26,193 bases of DNA from an uncultured Rhodobacterales bacterium (GTDB lineage Bacteria > Pseudomonadota > Alphaproteobacteria > Rhodobacterales > Rhodobacteraceae): the NCBI GenBank assembly GCA_937901055.1, contig CALCGO010000133.1:1-26193 (forward strand), written 5' to 3'. The number at the start of each line of letters is the position of its first letter. Position 1 is the first letter of the stretch. Under the pieces are notes generated by a model. It did not search any database. It saw only the letters and a list, made by a program, of their open reading frames with translations, and was not told where the DNA came from. Both the position numbers and the translations under genes were made by a program. Positions 8,463-15,668 of the stretch are shown in pieces.

Positions 8463-8876
8463 ATGGAAATCGTAAAGTTTTTCCACTTCTTTGGCCTGAT
8501 GCTAGGTGCCGGAGCCGGTCTTGGCGGTCTAGCCGCAGCCATCGCACATAAACGTACAGGCGGTGGTCCGCCGTCCGACACCATCAAGGCTATCAAGCCC
8601 ATTTTCGGGCTGTTCGGACTTTCAGGCATCAGCTTGCTGTGGATCACCGGTTTGATACTGACGCAGAACGTGGACACTGGGTTGCTAGGTGGATTGTTCT
8701 ACATAAAACTGCTCGTCGCAGCAGCGATGCTCGCAATCAGTTTGTTCTTGATGTTTGTCGCAAAAAAGTCGGCGAAGGCAGGTGTACCGCCACCCTCCTA
8801 TTTTGATGCAGTAGGCCGCACGTCCGGCCTTTTGGCCATTGTAGCTGTCGCGTTCGCCGTAATGATATTTGGCTAA
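8463..8876 (+). CDS. Small four-helix integral membrane protein of unknown function
   Basis: A 137-residue protein that I do not recognise with certainty. Four hydrophobic stretches are visible: residues about 5-27 (glycine and alanine rich), 44-66 (ISLLWITGLIL), 74-98 (IKLLVAAAMLAISLFLMFV) and 115-136 (LLAIVAVAFAVMI). Histidines at positions 8 and 29 bracket the first helix, which recalls small haem-binding or CopD-like four-helix membrane proteins, but this is only a resemblance. The ATG at 8463 is supported by GAGGGG nine bases upstream, which is itself inside a potential hairpin. It lies between the UbiH-type enzyme and gabD on the same strand, so a role in membrane redox chemistry is conceivable but unproved. 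Confidence 0.85.
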   Translation: MEIVKFFHFFGLMLGAGAGLGGLAAAIAHKRTGGGPPSDTIKAIKPIFGLFGLSGISLLWITGLILTQNVDTGLLGGLFYIKLLVAAAMLAISLFLMFVAKKSAKAGVPPPSYFDAVGRTSGLLAIVAVAFAVMIFG

Positions 8877-8925
8877 AATCTCGGCATTACAGGTCTTGTA
8901 GGCCCTGCTCGAATATGCTTCCCTC

Positions 8926-8943
8926 GCGTCAACAATCTGACGC
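8926..8943. promoter_or_regulatory. 18-bp dyad upstream of gabD
   Basis: GCGTCA (8926-8931) and TGACGC (8938-8943) form a perfect 6-bp inverted repeat around a 6-base centre, ending 36 bases before the gabD ATG. The size and symmetry suit an operator for a dimeric regulator. A short hairpin in the gabD leader is the other reading. No regulator gene is nearby to pair it with. Confidence 0.35.
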
Positions 8944-8979
8944 AACAGCATCGCTGTGCCAAATCCAAGGACTCCCAAA

Positions 8980-10455
8980 ATGTTAGACGCAACCGACCTA
9001 AGTTCAAAACTCAACGACCCATCCCTCCTACGCACTCAAGCGTATATCAATGGCGAATGGGTTAACGCCGACAGTGGCGAGACATTCGACGTCATCAACC
9101 CTGCCCGCGGTGACGTGATCTGCACGGTTCCCAACATGACGGCAGCCGAAACGGCTCGTGCCATCGACGCCGCCTACGACACCCAAAAAGCTTGGGCCAA
9201 GCGCACAGGTAAAGATCGCGCAGCCGTTTTGCGCAAATGGTACGACCTGATGATCGCAAATGCAGATGATCTTGGCATGATTTTGACCGCCGAAATGGGC
9301 AAACCGTTCGCGGAAGCCAAGGGCGAAATCATGTACGGCGCGTCGTTCATCGAATGGTTCTCGGAAGAGGCAAAGCGCATCTACGGTGAAACCATTCCGG
9401 GCCACCAAGAAGACAAACGCATCATGGTACTGAAGCAACCGATCGGTGTCGTGACCTCCATCACGCCGTGGAACTTCCCGAACGCGATGATCGCTCGCAA
9501 AGTCGCCCCTGCATTGGCCGTGGGTTGTACCTTTGTATCTAAACCTGCCGAAGACACGCCACTTTCCGCCCTCGCCATGGCAGTGCTGGCCGAACGTGCT
9601 GGTATTCCTGCTGGCGTGTTTTCCGTCGTTACCACCAACCGTAGTGCCGACATCGGGAAAGAGTTCACTTCCAACCCGAAAGTTCGTAAATTAACCTTCA
9701 CAGGTTCCACCCAAGTTGGTCGTATCTTGTTGCGCCAAGGGGCGGATCAGGTGATGAAAATGTCGATGGAACTTGGTGGTAACGCGCCATTCATCGTATT
9801 CGATGACGCGGATCTGGATGACGCGGTCGAAGGCGCGATGATCTCCAAATACCGCAATAACGGCCAAACATGCGTCTGCGCCAACAGGATTTACGTTCAA
9901 GAAGGCGTGTATGATGCATTCGCCGAAAAATTGGCTGCAGCCGTGGCAAAAATGAACGTAGGCGACGGGTTTGACGAAGGTATTACCACCGGCCCGCTGA
10001 TTACTCAGGCAGCCGTATCCAAAGTCGAACAGCACATTGCTGACGCTACAGCCAAAGGCGCCAAAGTCGTGGCGGGCGGGCATCGCCATGAACTGGGTGG
10101 CACGTTCTTTGAACCCACCATTCTGACGGGTGTGACACGCGAAATGCAGGTCGCCAACGACGAAACATTTGGCCCCGTTGCACCACTGTTCGCCTTCAAA
10201 GACGAAGACGACGTGATCCAGCAGGCCAACGATACGATCTTTGGCCTCGCCGCGTACTTCTACGCCAACAACCTGTCCCGCGTCTGGCGCGTGGCCGAAG
10301 AGCTCGAATACGGTATCGTTGGCGTTAACACAGGCATCATCTCCACCGAGGTTGCACCGTTTGGCGGCATCAAACAATCCGGCCAAGGCCGCGAAGGATC
10401 GCATCACGGTGTCGAGGATTTCCTTGAAATGAAGTACGTCTGCATGAGCGTCTAG
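8980..10455 (+). CDS. gabD: NAD(P)-dependent succinate-semialdehyde dehydrogenase
   Basis: A 491-residue aldehyde dehydrogenase that oxidises succinate semialdehyde to succinate, the last step of the GABA shunt. It shows ITPWNFPNAMIARKVAPALA (cofactor and fold), the general-base glutamate E264 in SMELGGNAP, and the catalytic cysteine C298 in NNGQTCVCANR; the 34-residue spacing matches GabD. The second cysteine, C300, forms the CVC pair known as a redox switch in human SSADH. Later motifs ETFGPVAPLF and PFGGIKQSGQGREG fit the same subfamily. The start at 8980 is chosen because AAGGA lies about 8 bases upstream; an in-frame ATG at 8956 is poorly supported. A small dyad lies at 8926-8943 and a strong hairpin follows the stop. 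Confidence 0.93.
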   Translation: MLDATDLSSKLNDPSLLRTQAYINGEWVNADSGETFDVINPARGDVICTVPNMTAAETARAIDAAYDTQKAWAKRTGKDRAAVLRKWYDLMIANADDLGMILTAEMGKPFAEAKGEIMYGASFIEWFSEEAKRIYGETIPGHQEDKRIMVLKQPIGVVTSITPWNFPNAMIARKVAPALAVGCTFVSKPAEDTPLSALAMAVLAERAGIPAGVFSVVTTNRSADIGKEFTSNPKVRKLTFTGSTQVGRILLRQGADQVMKMSMELGGNAPFIVFDDADLDDAVEGAMISKYRNNGQTCVCANRIYVQEGVYDAFAEKLAAAVAKMNVGDGFDEGITTGPLITQAAVSKVEQHIADATAKGAKVVAGGHRHELGGTFFEPTILTGVTREMQVANDETFGPVAPLFAFKDEDDVIQQANDTIFGLAAYFYANNLSRVWRVAEELEYGIVGVNTGIISTEVAPFGGIKQSGQGREGSHHGVEDFLEMKYVCMSV

Positions 10456-10467
10456 ACACAATCAGAG

Positions 10468-10502
10468 ACAGGGTGGTAGCGTAGCATACCTTATCACCCT
10501 GT
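10468..10502 (+). promoter_or_regulatory. 12-bp hairpin between gabD and the PfkB kinase
   Basis: ACAGGGTG (10468-10475) pairs exactly with CACCCTGT (10495-10502), and pairing continues inward with G-U, U-A, A-U and G-U to give a 12-bp stem with an 11-base loop (10480-10490). It starts 13 bases after the gabD stop and ends 5 bases before the GGAG that serves the kinase. No T-run follows, so it is not a textbook terminator. It may protect the gabD message, attenuate read-through, or restrict kinase translation. Confidence 0.55.
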
Positions 10503-10518
10503 AACGTGGAGAATCCCG

Positions 10519-11463
10519 ATCTCTATTCTAACCATAACGCTTAATCCCGCACTCGACATTTCGGGTTCGGTTGACGAGATCGTCATAGGTCCGAAACTTC
10601 GTTGCGACGGTGGCCAAATTGATCCAGGCGGTGGCGGTGTTAACGTTTCGCGCGCCATCAACATACTTGGTGGCCAATCCGAAGCATTCGTCGCCACGGC
10701 GGGTGTTCTGGGCGAATTACTTGTCAAACAGCTTCGCAAACATAACATCGACCCGATCCGCTACGAAACCAATGGGCACACACGCCAAAGCCTAAGCATT
10801 TTCGAGGAATCGTCAGGTAAGCAATTGCGTCTCGTTTTGCCCGGCCCAATCTGGACTGAACGGCAAGTTACCCGATTGTTGGAAAGTATTATGGTGCATG
10901 TCGAAGAAGGCGCGTTGGTGGTTGCAAGCGGCAGCCTGCCACCGGGCGTTTCGGACAGTTTTTATATCGAGCTAAACTCCGCACTAAAACGCAAGAACGC
11001 GCGGATGGTTCTGGATACCTCTGAAGAAACATTGCTAACGTCAGTGGAATCCGCCGTTCGGCCCTACGCCGTCTTGCGGATGGACCGATTAGAGGCCGAA
11101 GGACTGGCAGGTCAACCTTTCGAAACGCCGACAGATATGGTCGATTTCGCGCAAAAGCTGGTGCATGACAATATCGCCGAGGTGGTGGTTATGGCGCGCG
11201 GCCCAGACGGTTCGGTATTTGCCTCTAAGAACGAGCGTTTCCATGTTCGCCCGCCCAAAACATCTGTGCTCAGCGCTGTTGGGGCAGGCGATAGTCTGGT
11301 CGGTGCGTTGACGCTTGCCCTTTCACAATCCAAATCGCTTGAAGACGCTGGATTGTTGGCAACCGCGGCGGCATCCTCGGCGGTACAGACGTCCGCATCC
11401 AACTTGTGCATCCGCAGCATGACCGAAGATATTATGAAACACTGCACCCTAACGCGACTTTGA
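10519..11463 (+). CDS. PfkB-family sugar-phosphate kinase (1-/6-phosphofructokinase type) with an apparent ATC start
   Basis: Reading frame open from 10480 to 11463. From the ATC at 10519 the protein would be 314 residues, the normal length for the 1-phosphofructokinase/hexose kinase branch of PfkB, and begins (M)SILTITLNPALDISGSV, the expected first strand. GGGGVNVSRAINILGG is the substrate-binding glycine motif; VVASGSLPPGVS and the anion-hole motif AVGAGDSLVGAL (catalytic D258) complete the family pattern. It would phosphorylate a fructose phosphate or a similar sugar phosphate using ATP. There is no ATG, GTG or TTG in frame until 10825, which would remove about 100 residues including the substrate motif. 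GGAG at 10508-10511 lies seven bases before the ATC, so this start is my choice. Whether sugar specificity is fructose-1-P, fructose-6-P or tagatose-6-P is not decidable. Confidence 0.85.
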   Translation: MSILTITLNPALDISGSVDEIVIGPKLRCDGGQIDPGGGGVNVSRAINILGGQSEAFVATAGVLGELLVKQLRKHNIDPIRYETNGHTRQSLSIFEESSGKQLRLVLPGPIWTERQVTRLLESIMVHVEEGALVVASGSLPPGVSDSFYIELNSALKRKNARMVLDTSEETLLTSVESAVRPYAVLRMDRLEAEGLAGQPFETPTDMVDFAQKLVHDNIAEVVVMARGPDGSVFASKNERFHVRPPKTSVLSAVGAGDSLVGALTLALSQSKSLEDAGLLATAAASSAVQTSASNLCIRSMTEDIMKHCTLTRL

Positions 11464-11488
11464 GCTAAGCCGCCACATTAACCAATAG

Positions 11489-12472
11489 TTAACGCTTGGC
11501 GTCCTTACCCAATGTCTCCGGTTCAAACTCGTAGTGCGCACCGCAGAACTGACAATCTGCCGTCACTTTGCCCTCATCGTTGGTCATATGTCCAATGTCT
11601 TTGGCCGAATAAATCGACATAGCTTGCTCAACCTTTTCGGGTCCACATGTACAGCCAAACTTCACCGGCTGTGCATCAAAAATACGTGGCTCTTCCTCGT
11701 GGAACAATCGCACGAGCAACGTGTCGGGTGATACGTGCGGACCAACCAACTCGGTCACTTCAACCGTATCCAACAAGATCGAAACACGGTTCCAGTTTTC
11801 GGCATCATCACCGTCAACCAAATCTTGCCCAGCCAGCAAACCGTCATCACCGCTCGGCGCATCTTTGGCGTAAGGCGAGGCCTTCGGCATGTGCTGAATC
11901 ATCACCGCACCGCCACGCCACGCGGCCTCTTCACCCGGCGCAGATGCCTCCCCGACAGCAATCGAGAATTTGGTCGGCAGTTGTTCGGACTGTGCAAAAT
12001 ACGTTTCCGCACAGGCGGCGAGCGAGCCACCGGCCAGCGGCGTTATCCCTTGATAGGGCTGCATACCCGCACCTTGGTCAATCAGAACCGCAAACATGCC
12101 CTTACCCATGCTTTCAAACGGCGTGCCTTGGGAGTCCGCCAAACGTTCTTCATCAAAACTGGCATAGGCGCGGATTTTGGCGGGCTCCCCATCCTTTTCC
12201 GCCGCGTAATAATCCGTTGCTATAAGGCGAACCGGCCCGTCACCACGAATTTGCAACGACAACTTCCACCGCAAACCAATGGTTTGGCCGATCATGGCGG
12301 TCAGCAAAACGGTCTCGGCGACCAAGGCTGCGACGGCGGTCGGGTAGCTATGTTGCCCCAATATCTCGCCCAAGGCGCCGTCAAGACGCGCCACGCGGCC
12401 GCGCACATCGGCGTTATCCAATTGAAACGGTAGAACCGTGTCGTCCCAGATGATTTGATTGGCGGTTGTCAT
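11489..12472 (-). CDS. hslO: Hsp33, redox-regulated holdase chaperone
   Basis: A 327-residue cytosolic chaperone that is switched on when oxidants expel zinc from its C-terminal cysteine cluster. The four zinc cysteines are C274 and C276 (GCTCGPEKVEQAM) and C307 and C310 (DCQFCGAHYEF). The N-terminal substrate-binding domain includes LLTAMIGQTIGLRWKLSLQI and the LAGGSLAACAETYFAQSEQLP stretch (spanning residues about 145-170), both typical. The ATG at 12472 follows AAGGA with eight bases of spacing. It points toward the PfkB kinase (25 bases between the stops) and is divergent from the NUDIX gene. The N-terminus carries a short leader before the family's usual start, common in alphaproteobacteria. 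Confidence 0.96.
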   Translation of the reverse strand: MTTANQIIWDDTVLPFQLDNADVRGRVARLDGALGEILGQHSYPTAVAALVAETVLLTAMIGQTIGLRWKLSLQIRGDGPVRLIATDYYAAEKDGEPAKIRAYASFDEERLADSQGTPFESMGKGMFAVLIDQGAGMQPYQGITPLAGGSLAACAETYFAQSEQLPTKFSIAVGEASAPGEEAAWRGGAVMIQHMPKASPYAKDAPSGDDGLLAGQDLVDGDDAENWNRVSILLDTVEVTELVGPHVSPDTLLVRLFHEEEPRIFDAQPVKFGCTCGPEKVEQAMSIYSAKDIGHMTNDEGKVTADCQFCGAHYEFEPETLGKDAKR

Positions 12473-12569
12473 GGCGATTGTCCTTTTGTCGATACTGCGA
12501 CGCTAAGTATGCGTTCCGGCACCCAAGTGCAAATGCGACGTGCAATTTAATTTGAAACATGGTCTACCA

Positions 12570-13010
12570 ATGTGCATGAGAAGATTTGGCAAGCCTCCCG
12601 TTCACGGCATCCCCTACACCAACCGCCCCGGTGCTTATGGCATCATCCGGCGCGGGCGTGATCTGCTGATCACACACCAAAGTGCGCCTTTTAACGAATT
12701 CCAGCTGCCCGGTGGCGGCATCGACCAAGGCGAAAACGCAACAACCGCGCTTCACCGCGAAGCTTTCGAGGAAACCGGCTGGACGATTACGGTTGAACGC
12801 AAACTCGGCGCCTTCATGTATTACACATATATGCCGGAATATGATTTGCACGCCCGAAAAGTTTGCCACATCTTCGAATGTCGCGCCATTATCCAGAAGT
12901 CCGAACCATTGGAACCCGGCCACACCGCCCTCTGGATGCCACCCGAAACAGCCGCGACCCAGATATACAACCCCGGTGACCGCGCCTTCGTGCGCGCCTT
13001 ATGCCTTTGA
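12570..13010 (+). CDS. NUDIX hydrolase
   Basis: A NUDIX-fold pyrophosphohydrolase of about 146 residues that would cleave a nucleoside diphosphate linked to another group. The complete NUDIX box is present from residue 49 (GGIDQGE) to 71: E55, R63-E64, E67-E68, G70-W71, which bind the catalytic metal. RRFGKPPVHG near the start and RPGAYGIIRRG before the first strand fit the family. Starts at 12540 (GTG), 12570 (ATG) and 12576 (ATG) are all in frame without a clear Shine-Dalgarno; I chose 12570. Substrate is unknown. The last 12 bases overlap the end of the PAP2 gene on the other strand. Confidence 0.9.
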   Translation: MCMRRFGKPPVHGIPYTNRPGAYGIIRRGRDLLITHQSAPFNEFQLPGGGIDQGENATTALHREAFEETGWTITVERKLGAFMYYTYMPEYDLHARKVCHIFECRAIIQKSEPLEPGHTALWMPPETAATQIYNPGDRAFVRALCL

Positions 13011-13736
13011 GATGTCTTTTTTGAAGTTGGTCCAAGTCAGATCGCGGCGATGTTCGGCCATTTTGAAAACCCGGTAAAAAAACCAGATAATCAGCGCGCA
13101 ATAAAGCGCGGCGAAAACCGTATCGCTTAGAAAATGCCGCCCAGTTATGATCCGCAACGCGACACCGAACAGTGACATCGGCAGCACCACATAAAGACTG
13201 ATCGCACGCCACATTGCTGTCATGTTCGCCCAAAGCACAATCGCCAGCACGATAATGGCCGTCGCGATCGCACTTCCTTCGCCTGATACGAACGAACAAT
13301 TCGTTTCGCACTGATCGGCGATCACCATCGGCGGCGTGAAAAGCTTATCTCCCCCGAAATAGGTGATATCCGCAGGCCGGGCACGCCCCCAAAATGTCTT
13401 AAGGATACCGTTCACGAGCCCTATCGGCCCGACCATGAAACTGGCGACCATGAACCACCAGACATCCAGAGGGACCGCACGACGTTTTCCTATCGAAAGG
13501 CTGCGGATAAACATGCCGAATGTCAGCACTGCGACCAAGCTCAGGCCATACATAAATACTTTTCGAATAACCCCGAATACCGGATTACCAACATGAGAGA
13601 ACCCGTCCACGCCGTCGAAGAACAAAGCCGAGGCCCAAAGGTCTATTTCAGGAACAACAAGAAACAGCAGCGAAAATACGCCGATTGCACCAATCAGTAT
13701 CCATCCAGTCGCTCGCCATGATACCGTTGAAAACAA
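12999..13736 (-). CDS. PAP2-superfamily membrane phosphatase with a Glu in the SGH motif
   Basis: A 245-residue integral membrane phosphatase of the type that removes phosphate from lipid or isoprenoid phosphates at the periplasmic face. Several hydrophobic helices are visible (about 10-30, 60-78, 93-112, 156-175, 178-195, 205-222). Motif 1 is K113-x6-R120-P121 and motif 3 is R195-x5-H201-x3-D205, both complete. Motif 2, normally SGH, reads S151-G152-E153. A Cys pair (C143, C147) precedes it. The start is a TTG at 13736, supported by AGGA eight bases upstream; the next in-frame ATG falls inside the second helix. Substrate is unknown. It converges on the NUDIX gene with a 12-base overlap. Confidence 0.88.
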   Translation of the reverse strand: MFSTVSWRATGWILIGAIGVFSLLFLVVPEIDLWASALFFDGVDGFSHVGNPVFGVIRKVFMYGLSLVAVLTFGMFIRSLSIGKRRAVPLDVWWFMVASFMVGPIGLVNGILKTFWGRARPADITYFGGDKLFTPPMVIADQCETNCSFVSGEGSAIATAIIVLAIVLWANMTAMWRAISLYVVLPMSLFGVALRIITGRHFLSDTVFAALYCALIIWFFYRVFKMAEHRRDLTWTNFKKDISKA

Positions 13737-13737
13737 A

Positions 13738-13768
13738 CGTATATTCCTCGTATTCCCTCGTATTCTGT
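13738..13768. repeat. Three near-identical 10-11-bp tandem repeats at the PAP2 leader
   Basis: CGTATATTCCT, CGTATTCCCT and CGTATTCTGT follow each other at 13738-13768. On the minus strand this gives GAATACGAGG twice in tandem just before the PAP2 start, so the repeats supply the AGGA ribosome site. The unit length equals about one helical turn, which would also suit stacked protein binding. Confidence 0.45.
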
Positions 13769-13875
13769 ATCGCCACGATAGCAGCGTTCACGTGAAGCTA
13801 AAACCAAAATGTGACCTACCCACATGGAATAACGTGATATATGCTGAATCGATAAACAAAAATTAGGACCCCGAT

Positions 13876-14418
13876 ATGTTCATGAAATTCCTCGCCATTT
13901 CGCCCATAGTTTTACTGATGTCCTGCGCCAGCCTGAACGAAGAGGCTTGCAGGACCGGCGATTGGGAATCCATCGGATACAACGACGGCGTCCGGGGCCG
14001 CGCGGAAACCTACATCGCAGAACACCGTGAAGCGTGTGGTGAATACGGCATCGCACCCAACACCGCCGTGTGGTTACGGGGCCGCATCGAAGGGCTGAAG
14101 CAGTATTGCACAGCTGACAACGCCTACTCAGTCGGGCGTCGTGGCAATGAATTGAACAACGTTTGCTCGCCAACCCAAGTCCGTGAATTGCGGCTCGCGA
14201 ACTTCTTCGGGCTGCGGTATTACGAAATCAACCGTGAAATCGACGCGCTTGAAAATGAGGTAGACGACATCGAGCTAATCCTCATGACAGACTTCATCGG
14301 CGATCTGACACCCGAACAAATCCAGCTGCAGAACTTCTATCTGTCGAAGATCATTGACCTGCAAAAAAGCATCCGCCAACTGGAACGTGAACGGGCGAAA
14401 TACGCCGCGCTGCCTTAA
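13876..14418 (+). CDS. DUF2799-type lipoprotein
   Basis: A 180-residue putative lipoprotein of unknown function. The signal peptide ends at a lipobox LMSC with the lipid-bearing Cys at residue 17. The mature part begins NEEACRTGDWESIGYNDG, then has a repeated Gly-Arg pattern (GVRGRAETYIAEHREAC, WLRGRIEGLKQYC, YSVGRRGNELNNVC) with regularly spaced cysteines, which I recognise as DUF2799. A charged, probably helical or coiled-coil segment (about 118-175, rich in E, I, L, R) ends the protein. The ATG at 13876 follows AGGA with seven bases of spacing; an ATG two codons later is the alternative. The stop codon overlaps the stop codon of the convergent transglycosylase by three bases. Confidence 0.87.
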   Translation: MFMKFLAISPIVLLMSCASLNEEACRTGDWESIGYNDGVRGRAETYIAEHREACGEYGIAPNTAVWLRGRIEGLKQYCTADNAYSVGRRGNELNNVCSPTQVRELRLANFFGLRYYEINREIDALENEVDDIELILMTDFIGDLTPEQIQLQNFYLSKIIDLQKSIRQLERERAKYAALP

Positions 14419-15599
14419 TACCGCGCTAAGAATTCCGGCGTTGGCCATGCATCTGCTGACAGACCCATGCGGGCTTGTTCAGCTTGAACAGCATTGCGCG
14501 TCCGTGCCCCCAAGATACCGTCAACCTTACCGACATCAAACCCGCGTGCTGCCAATATTTGCTGTAATTGCTTCATCTGCGCGTCGTTCAATCCCTGATC
14601 TGGCGTGCCGGCATCATATCGTTGCGCCCCGCCCAAGCGGGTCGCCAGATACGCCGCCGTTGTCGAATAAATGAACGACTGATTCCATTCCAGATAGACG
14701 TCGAAATTGCGGAACGCCAAAAACTTCGGCCCGTTCCGCCCTTGAGGTGCCAGCAATGACGCCTCTGATCGGCCCGCCGGCATATTGCCATTTCGCGCCC
14801 GCAAGCCCATGGCCTCCCATTCCGAAACCCGTAGTTTCGTGTCCAGCCCAGACTTGCCCCACTGCGTATTGCCCGTCGCCGTCACCTCAATCAACCACGG
14901 CTCACCCGCGTGCCATCCAAGCGAGTTAATCAGGTTCGCCGCAGTCAAAATCGCATCAGCTGAGCTGGTTTTCAGGCGCACATGCCCGTCTCCGTCACCG
15001 TCCACACCCTTGGTCACGATGTCTTCGGGCAGCATTTGCACCTGCCCGATTTCCCCTGCCCAAGCACCAGTCGTGGTCGCCGGATCAAGATCACCATTTT
15101 CCACCATTTCGATAGCAGCCAAAAGCTGCGGGCGGAACAAATGCGGGCGGCGGCAATCATGCGCCAATGTTGCCAGCGCGTTCACCGTGTTGAAATCCCC
15201 TTGAACGGCGCCGTAGTCCGTCTCCAACGCCCAAAAGGCTGTAATCACCTCTGCCGGAACGCCAAATTCTCGCCGCGCACGATCAAATACAGACGCATAA
15301 CGATCCATGTTTTTTGCGCCATGCGACATCCGATAACTGCTGATGGAGCGTTGCGAAAATTCCAGAAACGTCTGCTTGAAAACGCCCTGCGCGCGATCCC
15401 TCGACAATACCTTAGGGTCAGGTCGCGCCGCGTTCACCACTCTATCCGTGGCCCGTTGCGAATATCCTGCGGCCAATGCCTCGGATCGCACACCACTTAG
15501 AAAACTCGAAAAAGAACCGCCACAGGGCGCTGATTGCGCCAACACCGGACTGGCCAGAACTGACAGTAGAAAAACCGATTTACCAAATGAAAATTTCAT
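14415..15599 (-). CDS. MltB-type lytic murein transglycosylase with a peptidoglycan-binding domain
   Basis: A 394-residue secreted enzyme that cleaves peptidoglycan glycan strands to 1,6-anhydro products. The signal peptide covers about residues 1-21 (LASPVLAQ). The catalytic glutamate is E126 in FWALETDYG; GAWAGEIGQVQMLPEDI and the calcium-like DGDGDGHV segment (near residues 199-206) are typical of the MltB/SltB fold. A C-terminal peptidoglycan-binding-1 domain covers about residues 330-394 (LQQILAARGFDVGKVDGILG). The mature N-terminus keeps a Cys (APCGG) but there is no lipobox, so it is more likely soluble in the periplasm. The ATG at 15599 has GAGG about seven bases upstream. It converges on the DUF2799 gene. 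Confidence 0.93.
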   Translation of the reverse strand: MKFSFGKSVFLLSVLASPVLAQSAPCGGSFSSFLSGVRSEALAAGYSQRATDRVVNAARPDPKVLSRDRAQGVFKQTFLEFSQRSISSYRMSHGAKNMDRYASVFDRARREFGVPAEVITAFWALETDYGAVQGDFNTVNALATLAHDCRRPHLFRPQLLAAIEMVENGDLDPATTTGAWAGEIGQVQMLPEDIVTKGVDGDGDGHVRLKTSSADAILTAANLINSLGWHAGEPWLIEVTATGNTQWGKSGLDTKLRVSEWEAMGLRARNGNMPAGRSEASLLAPQGRNGPKFLAFRNFDVYLEWNQSFIYSTTAAYLATRLGGAQRYDAGTPDQGLNDAQMKQLQQILAARGFDVGKVDGILGARTRNAVQAEQARMGLSADAWPTPEFLARY

Positions 15600-15668
15600 A
15601 ACTTTGCCTCGTAAAATTTAATTCTTCCCGAACGGTAATCCGCCCGAATCCACCAATCAACCCGGAAC

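Noticed and set aside
9691..10461. 256-residue open frame on the minus strand
   Set aside because: Antisense to gabD, which has full catalytic motifs; the shadow frame follows from codon bias.
11464..11491. TTAAC-N5-GTTAA inverted repeat between the kinase and hslO as a terminator
   Set aside because: Only five A/T-rich base pairs, no GC stem and no T-run; too weak to call.
11735..12433. 232-residue open frame on the plus strand
   Set aside because: Antisense to hslO, which is complete with all four zinc cysteines.
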